Shown here piece after piece: positions 28,710-36,194 of a stretch of DNA of 64,000 nucleotides. Where the stretch lies: assembly GCA_020634415.1 (NCBI GenBank), contig JACKBT010000008.1:1-64000 (forward strand). The letters are read 5' to 3'. Position numbers and translations under genes: made by a program. The notes under the pieces were generated by a model. That model ran no database searches. It saw only the letters and a program-made list of their open reading frames with translations, and was not told where the DNA came from. The stretch comes from Ardenticatenaceae bacterium (GTDB lineage Bacteria; Chloroflexota; Anaerolineae; Promineifilales; Promineifilaceae). The number at the start of each line of letters is the position of its first letter. Position 1 is the stretch's first letter.

Positions 28710-30584
28710 TTGTTTACGCACACTCGAAAACCCATCCCCGCCATTTCTTTGCAATTGCAAACCGTTTTGCAGCAAATTGCTGATGATGCCGTCAACCGAC
28801 TAGGCTGCGTCGGCGCACTCGTCGCCACCCTCGAACACGGCAATGCCCTGCCAGTACGCGCCTTCGCCATCGAGATGCCAATGGAGCGGCTGGCCCACTT
28901 TGAAGAAGGTGTGGGCATCAGCCTCGTCGGCCCCGATGCCGTCGTTTATCTCAACGATCGCAAACACCGCCACAACCTCAGTGTTCGCGCCGTCAATGGC
29001 GTAAATGGCTCGCCCCAACCCTACCTCATCTCCGCCAGCCTGCACGACCTGCTGCAACCTCTGGTAGACAAACCCGTTGCCAATCTCATCCAACAAGAAC
29101 TGGGCATCCAACAGGTGGCGGCCATTCCCTTCACGTTAGATGGCGAAGTAGTGGGCAATCTATTTGCCTCCTCACAATCCCCATTTTCGCCAAAGGAATT
29201 GGAGTCACTGGTCACATTAAGCCGTCAGGCGGCAGCGGCCATCCAAAGCGAACGCGACCTCAACGCCACCCGCGCCCTGGAAGGCATCATCTTCAAACTG
29301 CAATCGAAGATGACCGATGAAACAGAGGTTTTGCAGGCGATTGTAGATGCGATGGTGAATGATTTGGAATATGCCGGAGCCATTGTGGCTACTTTGGAAG
29401 CGGGGGGAGCATTGCCGGTGCGCACCTACGCGGTAGATGTAGCCGCCGATGTGCTGCGCCAGTTGGAAGATAAAGTGGGGGTTAGCCTTTCGGGGCCGCA
29501 GGCGGTGGTTTACCTGGACAATGAGAAGCATCAAGACAATATTAGTGTGCGGGCGGTGAAGGAACTGCAAAAGCCCAAATCCTATCTGATGACGGATAGT
29601 TTGTATGATTTGCTGCGCCCGATTGCCATGAAACCGTTGGCCGATCTGGCGCAGCGGCTGGTGGGCTTTAAGCAGATTATCGCCATTCCCTTTTTCTTGG
29701 AGAATGAGGTGGTGGGCAATCTATTTGTGGCTACAAGACGGCCGTCTTTCACAGAACGAGAAATTCGCACCCTCACCGCCTTTGGGCAGCAGGCAGCAGC
29801 GGGCCTGCGCAACGCCCGCCTGTACCGCATTGCCGAAGAGCGGCGCGAAATTGCCCAAAAGTTTGGGCGCATGGCCTTTAGTGCCACCGCCTCGGTACAT
29901 GATCTGCGCAACCATGTGGGGGTAGTGCGCAACTATCTACATTTGCTGACGATGATCCATAAGCTGCCCCAGGATCAACATGCCGATATTTTGGCAGATG
30001 TGCCAACGATGATGGAACGGTTAACGGCCGTTACCGAAATCCTCGACAACCTGCACCAACCCTGGCACCAAATCCCCGACCGCCCCGTGCATGTCAATCA
30101 CTGCATCATCCGCGCCATCGGCGAAGTCTTCCCCGGCACAATCATCGAAGACCAATACAGCGACATCAAAACCAAAGATGGCATCACCCTTACCCTCTAT
30201 TTCGCCCCCGATCTGCCCGTCATCAAAACCGCTCTGGATATGCTCACCGAAGCCTTCCGCATTGTCATCAAAAATGCCGCCGAAGCCCTCAAAGAAAATG
30301 GCAAAATCTGCAAAATCTGGATAGCCACCCAACGCAAAACGGCCGATACCATCGAAATCATCATCCGCGACAGCGGGGCGGGCATCCAGCCCGAAAACAT
30401 CGCTCGCATTTTCGATATGGGCTGGTCTACCAAATCGGGGCAAGGCATGGGCTTTGGCTTGTTTTGGGCTAAAGATTACCTCACAGGTTTTGGCGGCGAT
30501 ATTCAAGTTGAAAGCAAATGGGGTGATGGGGCCACTTTCCGCATTACACTGCCCACCTACCGTAACCATGACCGCCGCTCTTGA
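28710..30584 (+). CDS. Two-GAF sensor histidine kinase
   Basis: 624 residues from a TTG start with AGGA just upstream. Two GAF domains are tandem copies of each other (about 10-180 and 200-370): both contain GALVATLE/GAIVATLE, ALPVRTYA-like, QAVVYLDNEKH and VAIPF-like stretches, which shows an internal duplication. A histidine box SVHDLRNHVGVVRNYLHLL follows at about 400, then the ATPase with N-box RIVIKNAAEAL, DSGAGI, a GQGMGFGLFWAKDYL G2 box and GDGATFRITLP. No membrane helix and no receiver domain, so it is a cytoplasmic kinase whose response regulator is not adjacent. The next gene starts inside its last codons. Confidence 0.88.
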   Translation: MFTHTRKPIPAISLQLQTVLQQIADDAVNRLGCVGALVATLEHGNALPVRAFAIEMPMERLAHFEEGVGISLVGPDAVVYLNDRKHRHNLSVRAVNGVNGSPQPYLISASLHDLLQPLVDKPVANLIQQELGIQQVAAIPFTLDGEVVGNLFASSQSPFSPKELESLVTLSRQAAAAIQSERDLNATRALEGIIFKLQSKMTDETEVLQAIVDAMVNDLEYAGAIVATLEAGGALPVRTYAVDVAADVLRQLEDKVGVSLSGPQAVVYLDNEKHQDNISVRAVKELQKPKSYLMTDSLYDLLRPIAMKPLADLAQRLVGFKQIIAIPFFLENEVVGNLFVATRRPSFTEREIRTLTAFGQQAAAGLRNARLYRIAEERREIAQKFGRMAFSATASVHDLRNHVGVVRNYLHLLTMIHKLPQDQHADILADVPTMMERLTAVTEILDNLHQPWHQIPDRPVHVNHCIIRAIGEVFPGTIIEDQYSDIKTKDGITLTLYFAPDLPVIKTALDMLTEAFRIVIKNAAEALKENGKICKIWIATQRKTADTIEIIIRDSGAGIQPENIARIFDMGWSTKSGQGMGFGLFWAKDYLTGFGGDIQVESKWGDGATFRITLPTYRNHDRRS

Positions 30585-31731
30585 GCCAGATTTTCGCCAA
30601 AAGCTAACCTACCGTTTCCGCAAACAAGAAGAATTTGCCGCTGATTACTCGCCGCTCTATTCCCGCTTTTTTAGCACGGTTGCCAACTGGCTGGCCGATG
30701 ATACCGATGATCAGGTCACAGATTGGCTGTTTGCCGCCAGCAACGGCCGTTCTGCCTTCGACATTCCCCTCCTCCTGGCCGCCGGTCTGCATCGTGATAT
30801 TTTGCTGCAAGTGCCAGAGGTGGCCGAATTGGCGGCCTATTACCCCAGTGCAGGGGGTGAACGGCCGTTTACCGACCCCCATTTCGCCACCGCCCTGCGC
30901 CAGGCCATCCTCATGCGGCGCGATGCTTTGGCCGCTTTCATCCAGGCGGCCACCGTGCAAACCAACGAAACCGGGCGCGGCCTCTGCTGGCTACTGCCGC
31001 TGCATTACAGCCGTTGGACGGCCGTTCATCTGGTAGATTTGGGAGCCAGTGCCGGTCTCAACCTGGCTGCTAACCTCCGCGCCTATCGCCTGGTAGACGA
31101 AGCCACCAATCAGGTCTTATTAGACCTCGGCTCCGCTCCCCCCACCCAATTCATCACCCGCTGCCACACCCCCTTACCCCCTTACCCTCTCACCCCCTTG
31201 CCGCAAATCCTCTCCCGCGTTGGCGGCGACATTCAACCCTTTGTGCTGGAGACGGCCGTTCACGAAAGCACCCTCGCCGCCTACATCTGGCCCGATCAGA
31301 TTCACCGCATTCAGCGCCTGCGCGAAGGCATCGCCGCCTTCCACACCATCAACCACACCGCAGCCCCCGTCCAGCTTCTCCCCCTCACCCTGCCCGACGA
31401 CCTGCCCAAATTTCTGGCAAACCACATGCCCAGCGGCCCGGCCCCCATCGTCCTTTACAACACCTATATCACCCAATACCTGCCCCACAAAGGCACACAT
31501 CTGCGCCAAAATCTGGCCGCCTGGGCCGCCAGCCAACCACGCCCCATCCTCTGGCTGCAATGGGAACCAGACCGCAGCGGGCAGGATGCCCCCGAATATG
31601 GCTGGCTCAAATGGACGGCCGATTTATGGCACAACCACACCCACCAGCAGTTCCATCTGGCCTGGGTACACCCTCACGGCACACATTTGCAGCTCGAACC
31701 TGGCTTCTGGCAGTGGATCGAGCAAAACTAA
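30568..31731 (+). CDS. DUF2332 family protein
   Basis: 387 residues from ATG 30568, which overlaps the kinase stop by 17 bp, so translation is coupled. YSPLYSRFFSTVANWLADD, DIPLLLAAGLHRDILLQ, PLHYSRWTAVHLVDLGASAGLNL and the C-terminal ILWLQWEPDR match DUF2332. The VDLGASAGLNL stretch resembles a SAM-binding glycine motif, so a methyltransferase-like fold is possible, but the function is unknown. The upstream in-frame ATG at 30454 lies deep inside the kinase gene and is not used. Confidence 0.85.
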   Translation: MTAALEPDFRQKLTYRFRKQEEFAADYSPLYSRFFSTVANWLADDTDDQVTDWLFAASNGRSAFDIPLLLAAGLHRDILLQVPEVAELAAYYPSAGGERPFTDPHFATALRQAILMRRDALAAFIQAATVQTNETGRGLCWLLPLHYSRWTAVHLVDLGASAGLNLAANLRAYRLVDEATNQVLLDLGSAPPTQFITRCHTPLPPYPLTPLPQILSRVGGDIQPFVLETAVHESTLAAYIWPDQIHRIQRLREGIAAFHTINHTAAPVQLLPLTLPDDLPKFLANHMPSGPAPIVLYNTYITQYLPHKGTHLRQNLAAWAASQPRPILWLQWEPDRSGQDAPEYGWLKWTADLWHNHTHQQFHLAWVHPHGTHLQLEPGFWQWIEQN

Positions 31732-31841
31732 CCGGAAAGAGTTCGCTTATTTCCTCTGAGTTCCCTTAGTCGCGGAACTTTGACATTACCCGACATTGTG
31801 CCACAATTGCCCCATCAACAAACAAACCCCAAGGAGCAGAC

Positions 31842-32501
31842 ATGGATTTAGCAACTGTTGACAAGTTATTGACGACAACCCGTTCAGTGCGCAAGCGTCT
31901 GGATTTGAGCCGGCTTGTGGCCCCAGAAATAATCGAGGAATGTTTGGACTTAGCCCTTCAAGCACCTACGGGCGGCAACAGCCAGGGCTGGCATTTCCTG
32001 GTCGTCACCGATGCCGACAAAAAAGCCCGTATTGGTGAACTATACAAGCAATCTTTTTCCATCTATGCCCGTTCGCGTGAGGAACAAGTGCCTACGAAAG
32101 ATGATAGTGAGGGCATTGCCGAGCAGATGGGGCGGGTGGTGAAATCGGCCGTTTATCTGGCAAACCACATGCACGAAGTTCCCGTTATGGTCATCCCCTG
32201 CATTGAAGGCCGAGTAGAAAAACTGGGGCTGATGGCCCAGGCTGGCCTGTACGGCTCCATCTTGCCCGCCGCCTGGTCGTTTATGTTGGCTCTGCGCTCA
32301 CGCGGTCTGGGCACAGCCTGGACCACCCTGCATTTACGCTATGAAGCGGAAATCGCGGCCATCCTAGACATTCCCCCACACATCACCCAGGCTGCCTTGC
32401 TGCCCGTTGCCTATTACACCGGTGATGATTTCCAACCAGCCAAACGCATTCCCACCGCAAAAGTGACTTCTTGGGATAGCTGGGGAAACGGCCGTTCCTA
32501 A
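31842..32501 (+). CDS. Nitroreductase-family flavoprotein
   Basis: 219 residues. TTRSVRKRLDLSRLVAPEIIEECLDLALQAPTGGNSQGW is the FMN-binding N-terminus of nitroreductases, and AWSFMLALRSRGLGTAWTT and LPVAYYTGDDF are the usual C-terminal pattern. NAD(P)H-dependent reduction of a nitro or quinone-type compound is likely; the substrate is unknown. AAGGAG precedes the ATG. A TTGACA at 31780 could be the -35 of its promoter, but the matching -10 is poor. Confidence 0.9.
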   Translation: MDLATVDKLLTTTRSVRKRLDLSRLVAPEIIEECLDLALQAPTGGNSQGWHFLVVTDADKKARIGELYKQSFSIYARSREEQVPTKDDSEGIAEQMGRVVKSAVYLANHMHEVPVMVIPCIEGRVEKLGLMAQAGLYGSILPAAWSFMLALRSRGLGTAWTTLHLRYEAEIAAILDIPPHITQAALLPVAYYTGDDFQPAKRIPTAKVTSWDSWGNGRS

Positions 32502-32673
32502 CCCCCATCGGCCTCAACACCCCCCTAAGCTCCGGCCTCTGCTGCCCAATATATAACCTCACAATGTATCTAAAGTTAGATGCAAATAGGTTGATTTAGA
32601 ATTACACTGTAATTATAGGTAGCCGATCACCCCATTCAGCAAAGATCATCATCTTTGCCAAAAGGAGCTTAAC

Positions 32674-33456
32674 ATGTTTATCAATCGAGTTTCTCGTTTA
32701 GCGACCCATGGGACTGGCAAAAGAGAAAAGATAGGTCATCTTGCCCTAACTATCCTCTTCATCTTAGCCATGCTAGGCTTAACAGCGTTGCCAGTTCGCC
32801 CCTTGCAGGCAGCAGACTGTCAGGCTTATCACGTCGTAAAAGCTGGCGACACTTTAGCCAAAATTGGGGCACAGTATGGCCTCAGTTGGAACCTCATCGC
32901 CCAGGCTAATGGCATCACCAACCCCAACTACATTTATACAGGTCAGGTTCTGTGCATTCCCGCCACCACTACCACACCGCCCTCTGCCTGTGGCTTGCAG
33001 CACATTGTGCAGTACGGTGAAACGCTCGGTCGCATCGCTCTAAATTACGGGCTAAGTTGGACGGCCGTTGCCCAAGCCAACAACCTGCCCAACCCCAACT
33101 TCATCTACGCCGGACAGCGACTGTGCATCCCCTCAGTCAACCCGCCACCGCCGCCATCCACTGGCAATGCAGTACCCACCTTCACCATCATCAGTGTTGC
33201 CGCCAATCAATCCGTCACCATTCGGACGAGCAACTTTCCGGCCAACGAACAATTTGCCGTGCGGATGGGCTTAATGGGCACACAAGGCATTAACGGCACA
33301 TACGTAACCAATACGGCCACAGGCAGCGGCGGCTCATTCACCGTCACCTATGCAATTCCCGCCAACTTGCGCGGGCTATCCCAAATTGCTATCCGCTTAC
33401 AAAGCCCTTCAGGGTATTACAGCTACAACTGGTTCTATAACAACACAACAAACTAG
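32674..33456 (+). CDS. Exported LysM-domain protein
   Basis: 260 residues. A signal or anchor helix occupies about 27-46 and ends in VRPLQAAD. Two LysM domains follow (YHVVKAGDTLAKIGAQYGLSWNLIAQAN and HIVQYGETLGRIALNYGLSWTAVAQAN, each ending YTGQVLCIP or YAGQRLCIP), with a PPPPP linker and a beta-rich C-terminal domain of about 90 residues. LysM modules bind peptidoglycan or chitin-like glycans, so it is probably a cell-wall-associated protein. AAAAGGAGC lies before the ATG. The TAG stop is the CTAG of the family-D element that follows. Confidence 0.9.
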   Translation: MFINRVSRLATHGTGKREKIGHLALTILFILAMLGLTALPVRPLQAADCQAYHVVKAGDTLAKIGAQYGLSWNLIAQANGITNPNYIYTGQVLCIPATTTTPPSACGLQHIVQYGETLGRIALNYGLSWTAVAQANNLPNPNFIYAGQRLCIPSVNPPPPPSTGNAVPTFTIISVAANQSVTIRTSNFPANEQFAVRMGLMGTQGINGTYVTNTATGSGGSFTVTYAIPANLRGLSQIAIRLQSPSGYYSYNWFYNNTTN

Positions 33457-33561
33457 CCGTTTGTTGGAAAACCCCAATTTGTAGCCGCGATATCCTTATC
33501 GCGTTCCCAGAAGCGCGAAAGGGATTTCGCGGCTACGGCCAGTTTGCCGGTGGCCCGCTAG
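33453..33561. repeat. Family-D element, copy 2, overlapping the LysM gene stop
   Basis: CTAG bounds both sides. The left end CCGTTTGTTGGAAAACCCC and the right end GCCGGTGGCCCG are diverged inverted repeats, and TTTGTAGCCGCGATATCC / AAGGGATTTCGCGGCTACG form the inner stem. The first CTAG contains the LysM gene's stop codon. Confidence 0.7.
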
Positions 33562-33594
33562 ACTCAGGTAGTGGCACAATTACCTGATTACTTC

Positions 33595-34065
33595 TCAGCC
33601 CACCACATAGGCCCCCGTGCCTACAGCGATCAACGTCCCTTCCTCATTGTGCAGTTCCATGCGCGTCACCGCCACTGTGCGCCCCGCCCGCATTACTGTG
33701 GCCGAGGCCACAAACTCCTGGCCCACGCCAGGCCGCAAAAAATCCACACGCAGATCAATTGTCCCCAAACGGCCGATTGGCTGCATCAGCGACTCCAAAC
33801 CGTGATCATCCAGCCGCATGAAAGCCTGAAAACCCGCTGCCACCCCACCGGCCACATCCAACAACGACGACGTAATACCCCCGTGCAAAATCCCCTTCAC
33901 CGGATTGCCCACATACTTATCGGCCATCTTAAAACGCAGCACCACCCCCTCCGTGCCCAACTGTTCAATCTTCAAGCCCAACTCTTTATTAAAGGGGATA
34001 TGCTCCTCAAACAACTCGTGCATCAGGGCCAACACTTCAGGAGCAATGGGATCATGTTCACTCAC
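33595..34065 (-). CDS. PaaI-like hotdog thioesterase
   Basis: 156 residues. The hotdog-fold pattern is clear: NPVKGILHGGITSSLLDVAGGVAAG (HGG with the catalytic-type aspartate four residues on), LGTIDLRVDFLRPGVGQEF and TRMELHNEEGTLIAVGTGAYVV. It should hydrolyse acyl-CoA thioesters; the substrate is unknown. The start is GTG at 34065, overlapping the upstream gene's stop (GTGA), with GGGAGG seven bases before. It is the second gene of an operon with the transglutaminase-like gene. Confidence 0.88.
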   Translation of the reverse strand: MSEHDPIAPEVLALMHELFEEHIPFNKELGLKIEQLGTEGVVLRFKMADKYVGNPVKGILHGGITSSLLDVAGGVAAGFQAFMRLDDHGLESLMQPIGRLGTIDLRVDFLRPGVGQEFVASATVMRAGRTVAVTRMELHNEEGTLIAVGTGAYVVG

Positions 34066-34742
34066 GACTGAACCTCCCGCTCCACATCCTTATCAAAATC
34101 AGCCTCCACCGTCTCCTTCAACATCATACTGTAATGCTTCTGGAAGGTGTGCGTAATTTCGGCAATGGGTGTGTCGGCATAAACACCGCGCATTCTGATA
34201 TATTCCATATGCTGCCGACCATCCAGGTCAAAGGGGTGATAGATGGAATCTTCACGGCCGTTAAATGCCAACGGCCGTAAACGAAACTTGGCACACAACT
34301 CAATATTAAACGCCGGTGTCGCCTTCACCCACTGCCCTGCCAGATAAATATCCGTATAGCCATGCCACAAAAAAACATCCGTCTGCATATGCTGCCGCAT
34401 CCGCTCGGTAGAAAGATGATTACGCACATCGGCAAACCCCAGCCGCGCCGGAATGCCCTGCGCCCGGCAGCAAGCCGCCAGCAAAATCGCCTTCGTCACA
34501 CACCAGCCCTGCTTCGCCGCCAACGTCGTCGTCGCCTTTAGCCCATCTACACTCATATCAATCTGGTAGGGGTTATAACGAAAGCCATCGCGCACAGCGT
34601 AATACAGGCGCACGGCACAGGCCACAGGATCATCTAGCTGGTCGGCCCCCTGGGCGGCAATGAAGGCGCGAACGGCCGTATGCTCCGATTCAATCGTCGG
34701 CGTGGGTGTCAGATACTGTTCAAAATCCATAGAAAAATCCAT
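34062..34742 (-). CDS. Transglutaminase-like cysteine peptidase-fold protein
   Basis: 226 residues. LAAKQGWCVTKAILLAACCRAQGIPARLGFADVRNHL carries the cysteine of the transglutaminase core (KxGWCxxxA), HGYTDIYLAGQWVKATPAFN the histidine region and the following acidic residue. Members include proteases and cross-linking enzymes; no signal peptide is seen, so it is cytoplasmic. The ATG at 34742 is used: the longer frame begins inside a REP-like palindrome. It overlaps the thioesterase start by four bases. Confidence 0.85.
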   Translation of the reverse strand: MDFSMDFEQYLTPTPTIESEHTAVRAFIAAQGADQLDDPVACAVRLYYAVRDGFRYNPYQIDMSVDGLKATTTLAAKQGWCVTKAILLAACCRAQGIPARLGFADVRNHLSTERMRQHMQTDVFLWHGYTDIYLAGQWVKATPAFNIELCAKFRLRPLAFNGREDSIYHPFDLDGRQHMEYIRMRGVYADTPIAEITHTFQKHYSMMLKETVEADFDKDVEREVQS

Positions 34743-34744
34743 CC

Positions 34745-34842
34745 GTAGCACGATTTTGTAAATCGTGTGCTTGAGGCGATTTGCAAAATCGCCCTACACG
34801 CTGTCAAGAGGCAATTTGCAAAATCGCCCTACACGCTGTCAA
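34745..34842. repeat. REP-like cluster with a 35-bp tandem duplication
   Basis: GTAGCACGATTTTGTAAATCGTG, then two copies of GAGGCGATTTGCAAAATCGCCCTAC with the tail ACGCTGTCAA (34773-34807 and 34808-34842, one mismatch). The duplicated tail belongs to the 3' end of the methyltransferase gene on the minus strand, so gene end and REP were duplicated together. The TAG stop of that gene is the REP GTAG. Confidence 0.8.
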
Positions 34843-35596
34843 GTTGCCCGTAGTGGACATGACAGTCATAGGCGAAGGGAATACGGCCGTTTTCCGCATA
34901 CTCATCAAACGCCGCCCGCAGCGCCGCCACCATCGGCTGGTGATTAGGATGATCCCGCAAAGGGGCATACGACGACGACAGCAGCCGCCCCTTCACCCCT
35001 TCAAAATCAAACAGCTGCACATTATCAAACGTGCGCGACTGATAACTGCCCAAAAAAGCTTGCAAAATATCCTCTTTACTCTCCCCCGTCACCCGCTTAC
35101 GGTTCACCGCCCCATAATCCACCGAAAATTGATTCACAATCTCCTGATACGCCTGCAAAAAAGGCGAATCGTGCCGCCACTCATTCCAGATCAGCAGCAC
35201 CGTGCCACGCGGCTTAAGAATCCGCCGGAACTCCACCTTGGCTCTAGCGTGATCAAACCAGTGAAAAGCCTGCGCCGCCGTCACAAAATCGGCACTTTGA
35301 TCCGGCAAAGTCGTGTGCTCGGCTGTGGCCGCAATAGGATAAAAATTAGGGTAATCACCCAACAGACTTTGCGCCGCCGCCAACATATCCTCGTTCGGCT
35401 CAACAGCAAAAACCGGGTTGCCATTCTCCAAAAACAGCTCCGTCAATTTACCCGTGCCCGCCCCCACATCGGCAATTTGCGCTTTAGGTGTCAGGCCCAA
35501 TTCGGCGCTCATAAAGGCCACAATCGCCGCTGGGTAAGACGGCCGATATTTCACATAATTTCCCACTCGACTGGAAAACCGTGCTACACTGTTCAT
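34829..35596 (-). CDS. Class I SAM-dependent methyltransferase (type 11)
   Basis: 255 residues. IADVGAGTGKLTELF is SAM motif I, VFAVEPNEDMLAAA motif II, and AQAFHWFDHARAKVEFRRILKPRGTVLLIWNE the rest of the Methyltransf_11 core. The substrate is unknown. The protein ends LDSV and stops at the TAG contributed by the adjacent REP palindrome. Five bases separate it from the CBS gene upstream, so the two are likely one transcript. Confidence 0.88.
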   Translation of the reverse strand: MNSVARFSSRVGNYVKYRPSYPAAIVAFMSAELGLTPKAQIADVGAGTGKLTELFLENGNPVFAVEPNEDMLAAAQSLLGDYPNFYPIAATAEHTTLPDQSADFVTAAQAFHWFDHARAKVEFRRILKPRGTVLLIWNEWRHDSPFLQAYQEIVNQFSVDYGAVNRKRVTGESKEDILQAFLGSYQSRTFDNVQLFDFEGVKGRLLSSSYAPLRDHPNHQPMVAALRAAFDEYAENGRIPFAYDCHVHYGQLDSV

Positions 35597-35601
35597 CCTG
35601 C

Positions 35602-36042
35602 CTACGCCTCCCCCACTTCCTCATTAAACCAGGCCACCAACACCCGAAAAATATCCGATTCCGTGATAATCCCCACCACTTTACGCTTACCATCCACCAC
35701 CGGCACAGCCCCAATTTTGTTCTCTTGCATCAGCAAAGCGGCCGTTTTAATCGTATCATCCGCATGGCAAGTCAAAACATCCTTCGTCATAATATCCTTC
35801 AACTTCAACTTCGCCAGCAGATAATTCAACTCCCACATATTCAACGAAGTCGCCCCCGATGGCTCCGCCTTGCGAATGTCACTGCGCGTCACCATACCGA
35901 TCAGCACCCCATGCTCATCCACCACCGGCAGCCGCCGAATCTGCCGATCCGTCATCATCTTATGTGCATCCAACATGCCCATTTGCGCCTCACCCAAAAC
36001 AACCTGCGTCTGCATCCAATCCTTTACCAACAAATTCTTCAT
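35602..36042 (-). CDS. Two-CBS-domain protein
   Basis: 146 residues with two CBS repeats: VKDWMQTQVVLGEAQMGMLDAHKMMTDRQIRRLPVVD and LKDIMTKDVLTCHADDTIKTAALLMQENKIGAVPVVD. Each ends in a GMVTRSDI or GIITESDI motif. CBS pairs bind adenine nucleotides and usually regulate a partner; none is fused here. ATG 36042 is chosen because GGAGG ends six bases upstream (the ATG at 36045 is only three away). The gene is first in a minus-strand run with the methyltransferase gene. Confidence 0.9.
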   Translation of the reverse strand: MKNLLVKDWMQTQVVLGEAQMGMLDAHKMMTDRQIRRLPVVDEHGVLIGMVTRSDIRKAEPSGATSLNMWELNYLLAKLKLKDIMTKDVLTCHADDTIKTAALLMQENKIGAVPVVDGKRKVVGIITESDIFRVLVAWFNEEVGEA

Positions 36043-36154
36043 CATTTGCCTCCTCTCAGCCAAAGTATACTGGTAGCTTACCGATTTCCCGCCACATCGT
36101 CCACTCAAAATTGTAACGGCTTTACCAATTGTGCTATCCTATTTACCATCAAAA

Positions 36155-36183
36155 GTGGGGCGATTTTGAAAATCGCCCCCTAC
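36155..36183. repeat. REP-like palindrome before hsdR
   Basis: GTGGGGCGATTTTGAAAATCGCCCCCTAC: a single palindrome of the family-A type, 12 bp before the hsdR start. Confidence 0.8.
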
Positions 36184-36194
36184 TGTCTAATCCC